64,000 bases of DNA. Origin: Vagococcus proximus (lineage in GTDB: Bacteria > Bacillota > Bacilli > Lactobacillales > Vagococcaceae). Location of the stretch: positions 1 to 64,000 of the forward strand of contig NZ_JAPDSH010000002.1 in the NCBI RefSeq assembly GCF_029143285.1, in the 5' to 3' direction. Under the pieces are notes generated by a model. The model searched no databases, was not told the origin of the DNA, and saw only the letters and a list, made by a program, of their open reading frames with translations. Shown here one piece after another: positions 52,950 through 61,630 of the stretch. The translations under genes and the position numbers were made by a program. The first letter of the stretch is position 1. Each line of letters starts with the position of its first letter.

Positions 52950-53603
52950 ATGATAATGAATAAGGGGTTATACTATTACTTTTATAAGTTATGGTCATTT
53001 ATAAAAATTGGATTAATAACATTTATCGCAGTGATTCCGTTTGGATTATTATACTTTGGAGCAGGTCGTTCATTTTTTCAAACAGTTAGCCTTATGTTTA
53101 TAAGTAATAGTTGTTTATATTTTGCAATATTAGCTATGATGACAAGTATGAGAAATTTAAGTGAAAAAGGGGAAGAATTAACTTTTAAAGGTTTCTTTTC
53201 TAGATATGTAAAAGTAACAAAATCTGAAATTACTTGTGGTTTGATTATTAGTTTATTATTTTCAATTTTACCCTATCTCATTTCAACATTGAATACAGTA
53301 CCAGCAATTAGTTGGATGAGTTTTATCGTATTAAGTTGGTATTTTTTTATTGCATTAGTCATACCGTACTTGTTTACCTTACAAACTTATTTTTATTGGG
53401 ACTTGATTAGCTTATTTAAAACGGCAAGTAAATTAGTTTTTCTGAAATTAAAGGAAACGTTTATATTTTTTGCGATGACAATTATATTAGTTTTTTTCTT
53501 TTTGAGACTACCTCTTATAGCCCTGTTTTCAGCAATTCCTTTTTATTGCTATTTTCTAGTGAAGCTATTCCAACCAATTATCAAATTTTTAAAAGCTATA
53601 TAA
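52950..53603 (+). CDS. YesL-like DUF624 membrane protein
   Basis: A 217-residue protein with five or so hydrophobic segments, similar to the DUF624/YesL family that accompanies YesMN-lplBC sugar operons in Bacillus. The function of the family is unknown; a role in transport or sensing with the ABC system is suggested by its constant association. I place the start at ATG 52950, 8 nt after GGAAAGG; a GTG at 52941 overlaps that site. Last gene of the sialidase operon. Confidence 0.8.
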   Translation: MIMNKGLYYYFYKLWSFIKIGLITFIAVIPFGLLYFGAGRSFFQTVSLMFISNSCLYFAILAMMTSMRNLSEKGEELTFKGFFSRYVKVTKSEITCGLIISLLFSILPYLISTLNTVPAISWMSFIVLSWYFFIALVIPYLFTLQTYFYWDLISLFKTASKLVFLKLKETFIFFAMTIILVFFFLRLPLIALFSAIPFYCYFLVKLFQPIIKFLKAI

Positions 53604-53632
53604 AAAGACACCTTCGAAGGGTGTCTTTTTTT
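53602..53632. terminator. Bidirectional terminator after the sialidase operon
   Basis: The stem AAAAAGACACC with its GGTGTCTTTTT partner around a CCTTCGAAGG centre, with A- and T-runs on the two sides. It lies between converging genes. Confidence 0.88.
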
Positions 53633-54128
53633 ACAATAATTTTTCTTTTTCTAAGAGAGAAATAAGATTAACTTTACTATCAGCTACGACCTTCCTAATC
53701 TCTAACTCAATGCCTTCATTTGCTAAATATTTAAACGTGTCAATGTCCTTTTGATCAACAGCTACAGCATTAGTAATCATTTTTTTACCATGAGAAAAAC
53801 TCATGCCACCTATGTTAATAGTATCGAAAAAAATACCACCACTGACGAGTCGTTTAACATCATGGGGATTAGTAAATAACAGCATGGCTTTAATGTCATT
53901 AAATCGATTATCAGGAAAAATATCAATCATTTTTTTGACAGTAATAACATTTACTTTAACGCCTGGTGGTGCAGCTTGAATAAGTAATTGTTTTCTTAAG
54001 TGGTCATAAGCAACAGTATCACTTACAACGATGATACGATTTATGTTGAATGCTTTTGTCCAAACTGTTGCAACTTGCCCATGGATAAGTCGATCATCAA
54101 TTCTGGCTAAGCTAATGGTCATACTCAT
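53631..54128 (-). CDS. PTS mannose/sorbose-family EIIB
   Basis: A 165-residue soluble EIIB of the mannose-fructose-sorbose PTS class, carrying phospho-histidine H16 in RIDDRLIHGQVAT. It passes phosphate from IIA to the sugar. It lies 17 bp after a LevR-type activator on the same strand. The matching IIA, IIC and IID genes are absent here, so this EIIB may serve a permease encoded elsewhere or act as a regulatory phospho-sensor of the LevR protein. An AAGGAG site precedes the ATG. Confidence 0.9.
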   Translation of the reverse strand: MSMTISLARIDDRLIHGQVATVWTKAFNINRIIVVSDTVAYDHLRKQLLIQAAPPGVKVNVITVKKMIDIFPDNRFNDIKAMLLFTNPHDVKRLVSGGIFFDTINIGGMSFSHGKKMITNAVAVDQKDIDTFKYLANEGIELEIRKVVADSKVNLISLLEKEKLL

Positions 54129-54145
54129 AAGGTTCTCCTTTTTGT

Positions 54146-57022
54146 TTAAAATTCGATATCATCATTAGTGGTTGTATGTACATCTGTTAAGTCTTTTGTC
54201 AATTCATTTAATACGATTTGATTGATAAAATAACGTTCTTCAGTAGGGAGCTTAAGATGAAGTATAGATTCTAATTTATCGATTGCTTTCGTTATTTCTT
54301 CAGCATGTGGCAGTTGATTCATCTCGTGTTCTTGGCTAGTTGTCAATGTCAATGTATCTTGAGTCATAACACGTTGAATAGCTCCAGCTGTATGCATAAC
54401 GAGATTAATTCTAAAGTGATGTAAGTTGTCAGAGTCAGGCAAAAGAGTACTTAACTGTTTTGAAAAGGTCCATAGCGGCTCAATTAATTTAGTTGGATTA
54501 ATAAAACTAAAGCTATCTGACATATAAGTTTCACAGGCAAGTTTTGCTTGATTTTCTGATAAGGTTACAGTCTGGTAGTCTGATTTATTTAATAATTTTT
54601 CAATAATGACGCTGGTCTCTCCAATAAAGAAATTCTCCATTGAAATGAATGGGACAGCGAGTTTAGGATCTGTAATCCCTGTAGATGCAATCACATCATA
54701 GTTCTCTTGTATAGTACTTATGTTTGATTGAACATCAGCAATAGATATAGGAATAACACGCAGCTGTGTTCTGTTTTCTTCTGATACAGTGGATTCTATT
54801 AACTCTTTCATACGTTCTGCCGTTCCAATACCTGAGGCACAGATAGCAATAATCGCTTTTTCTTTAGGTGTTGAAGATGAGGGATGGCTGTAACTCATAT
54901 CATAGCCTTGAAATTTCTTTAATGAATCATATAAATCATCTAATCTAGTGTCAATGAGCGCTGTTTTGCGAGCGGTCTCTAAAACAATAGGTGTGGAAAC
55001 CATATCTACTGTTTTAATAGGTATAGAGGTTTGACGCATAATTTCTTCAGAAAAAGTTGCAAGCGAACCCATGTCAACGAGTAAAAGGACACCGTTACCT
55101 TCATTTACCTCTTTTACGGCGGTAATAATGGCGGTTAAGGCTTCAGAAGGTGCCATTTCCAATGGCATATCAACCGCACGTAAATTATCGACATTAAGAA
55201 GTTGAGTGACAACTTGTACCATGCTGGTTGCAGTACTTTTTCCGTGTGCAGCGACAACAATACCTATTCGCCCAATCATTTTATTTTCTTTTAATGAAAT
55301 TAAAAGAACGGCTAAATAAAACACCTCAGACTCAGGTAAACCTTGCTTAAATTCGTCTTCTATTAAAGCTTTTATTTCTTTAGCAACTTTAAATTCGTCT
55401 GGATGGTCAAGTACCATGGTTTTTATGTTTTCATTGACAGTATAATCACGTTCTTTTCCCGAATGACTACGTTTAATAAATGAGCTTAGGTGTAAGCTAA
55501 CTGCATAAATAAAATTAGATTGGAAATGGTAGCCAAGTTGCTCTTGCGCAAATCGGTAAATTTGTTTTGTAAGTTCTAGGACACGCTTATCAACCAATTC
55601 AACGAGCTTGTTGTCACTGTCGAATGTAAACCCATGATTTTTATAAAATGATTTCAAGTGGACGTTGATATCGGTTTTAATAAAATGAGTAATGGCTTCT
55701 TTGTCTAAACCATCATGTTCTAAAAGAGTAGCCTTGTCACCGATTATTTCATAAAGGTTGTAAGGGAGCTCATAAGAATCTGATTGAATAGCAACCGCTG
55801 GTTCGTTAGGTGAGACAACCATAACAGGTTCCAAGACTTTGGATAGTTCATTAAGCGAATCACGGTTGTTAGCAAGTTGTAGCATGCCATCTTTGATATT
55901 CTCTGTAAGTTCTTCTAGTTCAATGTGCAACTCATCTTGTTCCATTTGGTTTAAAAAGGCACGAGCGGTTACCAGTTGTACATTTGATTTTAGTTGTCCA
56001 ACATTACCGTAAGAGACACTTCCAATTAACGCCTTGACAACATCTTCTGATAATGAAATTTTTCGTTTGATACGTGACGCTTCTATGGATGTCATTGTGC
56101 GTAATAAATCTACTTTTTCCTTAGCTGGCCTATCTTCAAAATTAGGTAGTTGAATAACAATTGGAATTCGTCTAACAAAGGTATTAAGCAAAGCTGAGGT
56201 CGGATTTTCGGTCGTAGCACATATAACTCTTACATCAGCTTTATGGGTTTTACCAGATTCACCTAGACGTGAATAGGTACCGTGATCGAGAAAATAAAAG
56301 ACCATTTCTTGTCCTTCAGGAGGTAAACGATGAACTTCATCTAGAAACAGAATACTTCCATCCGCTTCATGAATAATCCCATTTTTATCTTTGGTTGCAC
56401 CTGTAAATGCCCCGGCAGCATATCCAAATAGATGGGACATCAATAGTTCAGGATTATGAGCGTAGTCTGCACAGTTAAAGACAATGAGGTCTTTATCTTC
56501 AGGAATGAGTTTATTTAACTTTGCAAACCGAAAAATAGCGTGAGCAAAATAAGTTTTCCCTGATCCAGTAGGACCTGTAATCAGACAGTTAAGACCTTTG
56601 GGAGGATAGAGAATAGCTGCTTTTGCTTGTTCAACAGAATTTTTCATACTGCCTGTTACGCCAATCATTTGACTGAAAATATCGCGAGATGACGGCGTAT
56701 TTCTAGAAGGTAGAGTAGTGTTTATCTGAGTATTGGTTTCACTCATTTCATTTTTATCTTGCAAATAGCTAGTAACAGGTTTAGAGAATGGCTGATGGCG
56801 TAAAACACCTATGTCAACGTATTTGACAGGTCGACCCTCTATTTTTCCTAATCGACCTTGACGTACAAGCTCATTTAAATCCTTACTTGTATTAGTTCTT
56901 TGAATGCCTAGAGCTTCTGATATTACTTTAGTAGTTAAGCCATAACCAAGATGGAGTTGATCAGGTGTTAAATGTTGTGTTTGCTTTAGAACATGTTGAT
57001 AAATACGGTCAATTCGTCTCAT
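54146..57022 (-). CDS. LevR/ManR-type sigma-54-dependent PTS regulator
   Basis: A 958-residue transcriptional activator with domains in order: winged-helix N-terminus (about 1-75), sigma-54 AAA+ ATPase (about 110-330; Walker A GPTGSGKT, GAFTGA loop, Walker B GSILFLDE), PRD1 (about 440-530), EIIA-man (about 560-670; VVAAHGKSTA), EIIB-gat-like (about 700-790; AIICASGIGTAERM) and PRD2 (about 830-940). Phosphorylation by PTS proteins controls such activators of mannose-class PTS operons through RpoN. No -24/-12 promoter (TGGCAC-N5-TTGC) was seen next to it, and the target operon is presumably elsewhere. AAGGAG precedes the ATG. Confidence 0.92.
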   Translation of the reverse strand: MRRIDRIYQHVLKQTQHLTPDQLHLGYGLTTKVISEALGIQRTNTSKDLNELVRQGRLGKIEGRPVKYVDIGVLRHQPFSKPVTSYLQDKNEMSETNTQINTTLPSRNTPSSRDIFSQMIGVTGSMKNSVEQAKAAILYPPKGLNCLITGPTGSGKTYFAHAIFRFAKLNKLIPEDKDLIVFNCADYAHNPELLMSHLFGYAAGAFTGATKDKNGIIHEADGSILFLDEVHRLPPEGQEMVFYFLDHGTYSRLGESGKTHKADVRVICATTENPTSALLNTFVRRIPIVIQLPNFEDRPAKEKVDLLRTMTSIEASRIKRKISLSEDVVKALIGSVSYGNVGQLKSNVQLVTARAFLNQMEQDELHIELEELTENIKDGMLQLANNRDSLNELSKVLEPVMVVSPNEPAVAIQSDSYELPYNLYEIIGDKATLLEHDGLDKEAITHFIKTDINVHLKSFYKNHGFTFDSDNKLVELVDKRVLELTKQIYRFAQEQLGYHFQSNFIYAVSLHLSSFIKRSHSGKERDYTVNENIKTMVLDHPDEFKVAKEIKALIEDEFKQGLPESEVFYLAVLLISLKENKMIGRIGIVVAAHGKSTATSMVQVVTQLLNVDNLRAVDMPLEMAPSEALTAIITAVKEVNEGNGVLLLVDMGSLATFSEEIMRQTSIPIKTVDMVSTPIVLETARKTALIDTRLDDLYDSLKKFQGYDMSYSHPSSSTPKEKAIIAICASGIGTAERMKELIESTVSEENRTQLRVIPISIADVQSNISTIQENYDVIASTGITDPKLAVPFISMENFFIGETSVIIEKLLNKSDYQTVTLSENQAKLACETYMSDSFSFINPTKLIEPLWTFSKQLSTLLPDSDNLHHFRINLVMHTAGAIQRVMTQDTLTLTTSQEHEMNQLPHAEEITKAIDKLESILHLKLPTEERYFINQIVLNELTKDLTDVHTTTNDDIEF

Positions 57023-57134
57023 AAGTGGCTCCTTTTATATAGTATTCAAAAAATATTAAGAAATATAATAATCTCATATGATAACGTTGGTTTAGCAAGG
57101 TGTATACAAGTGTATTATATAGTGTATTGTTAAA

Positions 57135-57146
57135 ATAGTATACTAT
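57135..57146. promoter_or_regulatory. Palindrome upstream of the TetR gene
   Basis: ATAGTATACTAT is a perfect 12-bp palindrome about 20 bp upstream of the TetR-gene -35. It is a candidate operator for the TetR protein. Confidence 0.45.
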
Positions 57147-57161
57147 CATGGTTAATAAGTG

Positions 57162-57190
57162 TTGACAAATAACACCAATATTGTCAGAAT
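57162..57190 (+). promoter_or_regulatory. Promoter of the TetR/Ntn-hydrolase operon
   Basis: TTGACA (57162-57167), a 17-nt spacer and CAGAAT (57185-57190). TTGACA and a downstream TTGTCA (57181-57186) form an imperfect inverted repeat that could be an operator. Confidence 0.55.
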
Positions 57191-57230
57191 AAAAAAGACG
57201 TCTGGACGGTTTTTAAGGAGGAGTGGACTG

Positions 57231-57761
57231 ATGAAGAAAACAGAGATTAAAAAACAACGTATATTTGATGCGACCGAATCACTGATAAATGAACGTGGTG
57301 GAGATTTTTCTTTAGAAATGGTAGCAAAAAAAGCTGAGGTGAGTAAGGGTGGCTTACTTTATTATTTTCCGACTAAAGAGAGTTTGCTAGCTGCACTTGC
57401 TCTGGCTATCCATGAAGAGTTTACAGCAGGATTGATTGACAAGGCAGAGCAATCAGAAGAAGCAGGCAGATGGACGAGGGCGTTAGTTGATTCGTTGATA
57501 GAAGATATGAACAGTGGCATGAAATTAAATGTTGCTGTTAGAGCGAATATGATGATTGATAATCAACTGATAGAAAAAGTTCAATCTGATTATGAAAAGA
57601 TTCAAATGCGTGTTGAAAATGATGGGATTGACCCAATAAATGGCACTATTGTTAGATTGACGATGCAAGGGTTATACCATGCGATGTGGTTTGACGTGGC
57701 GCCATTAGGAAAACAAGAGACATTAAACGTTGTCGAAAGATTACATACATTGATTCAATAA
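57231..57761 (+). CDS. TetR-family transcriptional regulator
   Basis: A 176-residue TetR regulator. The N-terminal HTH (about 5-50; FSLEMVAKKAEVSKGGLLYYFPTKESLLAAL) is followed by an all-helical effector-binding domain. I start at ATG 57231 behind AAGGAGGAG; upstream in-frame codons precede that site. It is cotranscribed with a membrane-anchored Ntn-hydrolase 25 bp downstream, which is probably its main target. Two palindromic elements lie in the promoter region. Confidence 0.88.
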   Translation: MKKTEIKKQRIFDATESLINERGGDFSLEMVAKKAEVSKGGLLYYFPTKESLLAALALAIHEEFTAGLIDKAEQSEEAGRWTRALVDSLIEDMNSGMKLNVAVRANMMIDNQLIEKVQSDYEKIQMRVENDGIDPINGTIVRLTMQGLYHAMWFDVAPLGKQETLNVVERLHTLIQ

Positions 57762-57786
57762 AAAGGGAACTGAAGGGAACAGTAAG

Positions 57787-58824
57787 ATGAAGAAGATTAT
57801 TTCAATTATTTTAGGAATTATAGTACTGGTAGTTGCAGGCATAGTTATTTTATTTAGAGGTGAAATAGCAACTCTTTATAATGTGAAAAAAATAGACGAT
57901 TATGGTTTTTACCAAATGGAGTACAAAGCCGATTATGGTTTTGATAAGTTTTTAGAAAAAGGGGTAACAAACGATACTGAGTTAGTAAAGTTTGTATCTA
58001 AACAGTTATTAAAAGGAATACCATTAAGCATTGATATTCCAAACCTAGGGTGTAGTACCTTTAATACAGTGAATGAAAAGGGTGAACCTAACTTTGGTCG
58101 TAACTTTGACTTAGGCTATTCGCCATCTGTTATTGTTAAGACAGCGCCTAAAAATGGATTCAAGAGTTTATCAATGGTTAACCTAGAATTTTTAGGTTAC
58201 GGTAAAAATGCATTGGATAACATGAGCGATCGATTGTTTAGTCTAGCAGCTCCTTATATTCCTTTAGATGGTATCAATGAAAAAGGTGTAGCAGTGGGTG
58301 TTTTATTATTACATGACAAGCCAACGAATCAAACAACTGAAAAAGTAGATATTACAAGTACAACGGCTATTCGTTTAATCCTAGACAAAGCAGCTTCAGT
58401 AGATGAAGCTGTAAAGTTGTTAAAAAACTACGACATGCACGATTCAGCCAATGCATGTTATCATTATCAAATTACCGATGCAACAGGTAAGAGCGTGATT
58501 GTAGAATATATTAACAATAAAATGTCAGTTCTTGAACCAGAGGACAACTACTTTGGTGCAACGAATTTCTACTTAACACCAGGTGAGAAGTTTAACAAAG
58601 GGAAAGGTCAAGATAGGTATAAAAAAATCATGACAACTCTTAAAGATAAAAAAGGCGAACTGACACGTGATGATTCAATGGATTTACTTCAATCTGTAAG
58701 TACAGATAAAGAAGAAAAGAAAGATGCGACACAGTGGAGTGCGGTTTACAACAACACACAACGTAACATGGATATTGTCATTGGTAGGAATTATGATAAA
58801 ATCTATCATTTTGATTTAAATTAA
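57787..58824 (+). CDS. Membrane-anchored Ntn hydrolase (choloylglycine/acyltransferase-like)
   Basis: A 345-residue protein with an N-terminal transmembrane helix (about 4-24) and an Ntn-hydrolase domain outside the membrane. The likely nucleophile is C89 in NLGCSTFN, followed by FGRNFDLGYSP, the pattern of the linear amide C-N hydrolase superfamily (bile salt hydrolase, penicillin acylase V, C45 peptidases). In most relatives the nucleophilic Cys is near the N-terminus after the initiator Met; here about 88 residues precede it, so autocatalytic cleavage would release or expose it. The substrate (an amide, N-acyl amino acid or bile salt) is unknown. A terminator follows. Confidence 0.78.
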   Translation: MKKIISIILGIIVLVVAGIVILFRGEIATLYNVKKIDDYGFYQMEYKADYGFDKFLEKGVTNDTELVKFVSKQLLKGIPLSIDIPNLGCSTFNTVNEKGEPNFGRNFDLGYSPSVIVKTAPKNGFKSLSMVNLEFLGYGKNALDNMSDRLFSLAAPYIPLDGINEKGVAVGVLLLHDKPTNQTTEKVDITSTTAIRLILDKAASVDEAVKLLKNYDMHDSANACYHYQITDATGKSVIVEYINNKMSVLEPEDNYFGATNFYLTPGEKFNKGKGQDRYKKIMTTLKDKKGELTRDDSMDLLQSVSTDKEEKKDATQWSAVYNNTQRNMDIVIGRNYDKIYHFDLN

Positions 58825-58855
58825 AAAAGAGTTCCCGAAAAGGGGACTCTTTTTT
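58823..58855. terminator. Bidirectional terminator
   Basis: A stem of about 14 bp from AAAAAAGAGTTCCC (loop GAAAA) with A- and T-runs, between converging genes. Confidence 0.88.
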
Positions 58856-60413
58856 ATGCCAAATCATGTAGTTGTGGCGCTAATCTCTCTTTGATGTAGC
58901 CAACATTATTTTCATGCGTGAGGATATTTAAAGTATCACCTGCTAAAAGCAGGGTATCACCTCTGGGAATAATTTCTTTTCCACCACGTGTGATACTTGC
59001 AACTAAACAGTCTTTAGGCCATTTGGCTTCTTTGATCATAGAGCCATCGAGATAACTCCCCGTGTGAATTGACAATTCAATGATTTCTTTTGAACCAGAA
59101 ATGTCAGTTTCTTGAGTCGGAATCATACGAGAAAGTAGTGCTTCATAGATAGGTTCAGTTCCAAGCAAGTCTGATACGAGATAGGCAACTAGAGAGACAA
59201 CTGCGATAGTCATCAGTTGCTTAAAGTCGCCAACCATTTCAGTAATTAAGATACAAGCAGTAAGTGGTGCTTTACCAATGGCTGAGAATAAGCCCGCCAT
59301 ACCTAGGACTAAAAAGTTTAGTTTAAATGACATATCTATAGAAAAGATAGGGAAAATAGCTGTTGCAAATAAGGTTCCTAATACCGCTCCAAGGGACAGT
59401 ATAGGTAAGAAAATACCACCAGGTAAACCAGACCCATAGGAAATCATTGAAAAAACGAAACGCAAACTTACAATTCCAATCAAAACTAAGAAGGTTAGGT
59501 TATTTTGAGCAACTAAAAAGATGGTGTCGCTACCCCCTCCAAGTAAATTAGGCCACATCAACCCAATAGGAATGACTAATAGTAGTGGAATGATACTATA
59601 GTAATGAGCAGGTATTTTTTTTAACGCGCCATAGAACGTAGGCATCCACAAAAGAGCTTTAGAATATAAAACACCAGCTAAACCTAGTAATATACCAAAT
59701 AATAAAAGTAAACCATAATGGCTAAGTGGTAAACGTTCAATTTGACCGAATGATAAAATGGGTGTTAACCCGAAAAAGTGTAGAGAAACAAAGTTAGCAG
59801 TAGTGGTTGCTGATAAAGTTGTCAGTAAAACAATGGGTGAAAAGTTGTGTTGTATTTCTTCCAAAACAAATAGTAAACCGGCGAATGGTGCATTAAAAGC
59901 AGCTGCTAGACCTGCACCTGAACCACTGGCTAATAATACTTTTTTTGACATGGTATTGCCTTTTAAAGCGTAGTTGACACCTTGACCGATAGAAGCCCCT
60001 AATTGGATAGAAGGACCTTCACGTCCTAGAAATAAACCAGATGAAATAGCTAGAACACCTGCTAGAAATTTTTTCCATAAAACTGAAAACCAATTAATAG
60101 AGAGAACACCCGCAATTTGACCTTCAACTTGTGGAATACCACTTCCTTTTATGTAAGGTTCTGATTTGATGGCGTACCCAAGGATTAGGCATAAAAATAG
60201 TGAGATGATAATCCAAGGGATAATAAGAATAGGGTCTATTGCCATGAGATAATAGGCTTTTTTTACTAAAGTAAATAGTTCCTCAATGGCGACTCGAAAT
60301 AGGCTGACTCCTAAACCAGCGAGTAATCCGACTAATATTCCTTTTCCAATAAAGTAAATTTTAGAACGATCGAAATAAGTAGTAACGTATGACTTGTGTT
60401 CAGTGACTTTCAA
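58854..60413 (-). CDS. ClC-family chloride/proton transporter with RCK_C domain
   Basis: A 519-residue ClC membrane protein. Family signatures are GSGIPQVEGQ (about 93), GREGPSIQLG (about 133) with the gating glutamate, GSGAGLAAAFNAPFAG and GLPGGIFLPIL. A C-terminal TrkA-C/RCK_C domain (about 440-515) is present. Such proteins exchange chloride or fluoride for protons, helping acid resistance. I place the start at TTG 60413, 8 nt after GGAG; a TTG at 60449 lies before that site. It is monocistronic. Confidence 0.9.
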   Translation of the reverse strand: MKVTEHKSYVTTYFDRSKIYFIGKGILVGLLAGLGVSLFRVAIEELFTLVKKAYYLMAIDPILIIPWIIISLFLCLILGYAIKSEPYIKGSGIPQVEGQIAGVLSINWFSVLWKKFLAGVLAISSGLFLGREGPSIQLGASIGQGVNYALKGNTMSKKVLLASGSGAGLAAAFNAPFAGLLFVLEEIQHNFSPIVLLTTLSATTTANFVSLHFFGLTPILSFGQIERLPLSHYGLLLLFGILLGLAGVLYSKALLWMPTFYGALKKIPAHYYSIIPLLLVIPIGLMWPNLLGGGSDTIFLVAQNNLTFLVLIGIVSLRFVFSMISYGSGLPGGIFLPILSLGAVLGTLFATAIFPIFSIDMSFKLNFLVLGMAGLFSAIGKAPLTACILITEMVGDFKQLMTIAVVSLVAYLVSDLLGTEPIYEALLSRMIPTQETDISGSKEIIELSIHTGSYLDGSMIKEAKWPKDCLVASITRGGKEIIPRGDTLLLAGDTLNILTHENNVGYIKERLAPQLHDLA

Positions 60414-60491
60414 TTGCTGACTCTCCTTTTTGACTAGAAAAACTCTCAACTACTATGATAGTCCTAATAGGTTAAATGTCAAAGAGAATTT

Positions 60492-60509
60492 TTGTGTTTC
60501 ATTTCACAA
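60492..60509. promoter_or_regulatory. Rex-like operator upstream of adhP
   Basis: TTGTGTTTCATTTCACAA resembles the Rex consensus with the same TTGTGTT left arm as the site at 3189. It lies just upstream of the adhP -35, where Rex would block transcription at low NADH. Confidence 0.72.
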
Positions 60510-60516
60510 AAAAGTG

Positions 60517-60545
60517 TATACAAACAAAAAACTACGTGATATAAT
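60517..60545 (+). promoter_or_regulatory. Promoter of adhP
   Basis: TATACA (60517-60522), a 17-nt spacer and TATAAT (60540-60545). Confidence 0.7.
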
Positions 60546-60575
60546 TCACATATATTCAAGTGGGAGGTTATTTAT

Positions 60576-61589
60576 ATGAAAGCAGCAGTCGTAACGAAAG
60601 ATCATAAAGTATCAGTTGAGGATAAAGTATTACGCCCCATTAAGCATGGTGAAGCGTTAGTAGATATGGAATATTGTGGTGTATGTCATACAGACTTACA
60701 CGTTAAAAATGCCGATTTTGGTGATGTAACGGGAACTGTTTTAGGACATGAAGGAATTGGTGTTGTAAAAGAAATCGCAGAAGGAGTGACAAGCTTAAAA
60801 GTTGGCGATCGTGTCAGTGTTGCTTGGTTTTTCGAAGGATGCGGACATTGTGAGTATTGTGTTAGTGGTAAAGAAACACTTTGTCGTAACGTAAAAAATG
60901 CTGGCTACACAGTTGACGGTGGGATGGCTGAAGAATGTATTGTAACAGCAGATTATGCTGTTAAAGTACCAGATGGATTAGATCCAGCAGCTGCTAGTAG
61001 TGTGACATGTGCAGGTGTGACAACTTATAAAGCAGTGAAAGAAGCAAACATCGCACCAGGTCAATGGTTAGTTGTCTTTGGTTTAGGTGGCCTTGGAAAC
61101 TTAGCCCTACAATATGCTAAGAATGTTTTCAATGCTAAAGTTATTGCAGTTGACGTTAATGACAAACAATTAGAGTTTGCTAAAGAAATGGGTGCTGATT
61201 TAGTAATGAACCCACTAAACGTTAATGTTGAAGAAGAAATTGTTAAATTATGTGATGGTGGTGCTCATGCTGCAGTCGTTACAGCCGTAGCTAAATCAGC
61301 TTTCAACTCAGCTGTAAATGCGGTACGTGCTGGCGGTACAGTTGTCGCAGTCGGTTTACCACCAGAATCAATGGACTTAAGTATTCCTCGCCTAGTATTA
61401 GATGGTATTCGTCTGGTAGGTTCATTAGTAGGAACTCGTGAAGATCTTAAAGAAGCATTTGAGTTTGCTAAAGAAGGAAAAGTTGTACCTAAAGTTCAAA
61501 TGCGTCGTTTGGAAGAAATTAATGAAATCTTTGATGAGATGGAACAAGGTAAAATCCAAGGTCGTATGGTCATTGATTTAAAAAAATAA
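60576..61589 (+). CDS. adhP: Zinc-dependent alcohol dehydrogenase AdhP
   Basis: A 337-residue medium-chain alcohol dehydrogenase that oxidises ethanol or reduces acetaldehyde with NAD(H). Catalytic zinc ligands are C37 and H60 (CGVCHTD and GHEGIG); the structural zinc site is [15 protein letters not shown] (about 91-105). The Rossmann motif is GLGGLGN (about 169-175). The start has a GGGAGG site. It is monocistronic, with a Rex-like operator in its promoter and a terminator after it, as expected for a fermentation gene. Confidence 0.93.
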   Translation: MKAAVVTKDHKVSVEDKVLRPIKHGEALVDMEYCGVCHTDLHVKNADFGDVTGTVLGHEGIGVVKEIAEGVTSLKVGDRVSVAWFFEGCGHCEYCVSGKETLCRNVKNAGYTVDGGMAEECIVTADYAVKVPDGLDPAAASSVTCAGVTTYKAVKEANIAPGQWLVVFGLGGLGNLALQYAKNVFNAKVIAVDVNDKQLEFAKEMGADLVMNPLNVNVEEEIVKLCDGGAHAAVVTAVAKSAFNSAVNAVRAGGTVVAVGLPPESMDLSIPRLVLDGIRLVGSLVGTREDLKEAFEFAKEGKVVPKVQMRRLEEINEIFDEMEQGKIQGRMVIDLKK

Positions 61590-61597
61590 GTTAAAAT

Positions 61598-61630
61598 AAA
61601 AAGCTGAAACTTATAAAGTTTCAGCTTTTA
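61598..61630. terminator. Bidirectional terminator
   Basis: A 14-15-bp stem AAAAAGCTGAAACTT (loop ATA) with flanking A- and T-runs between converging genes. Confidence 0.9.
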
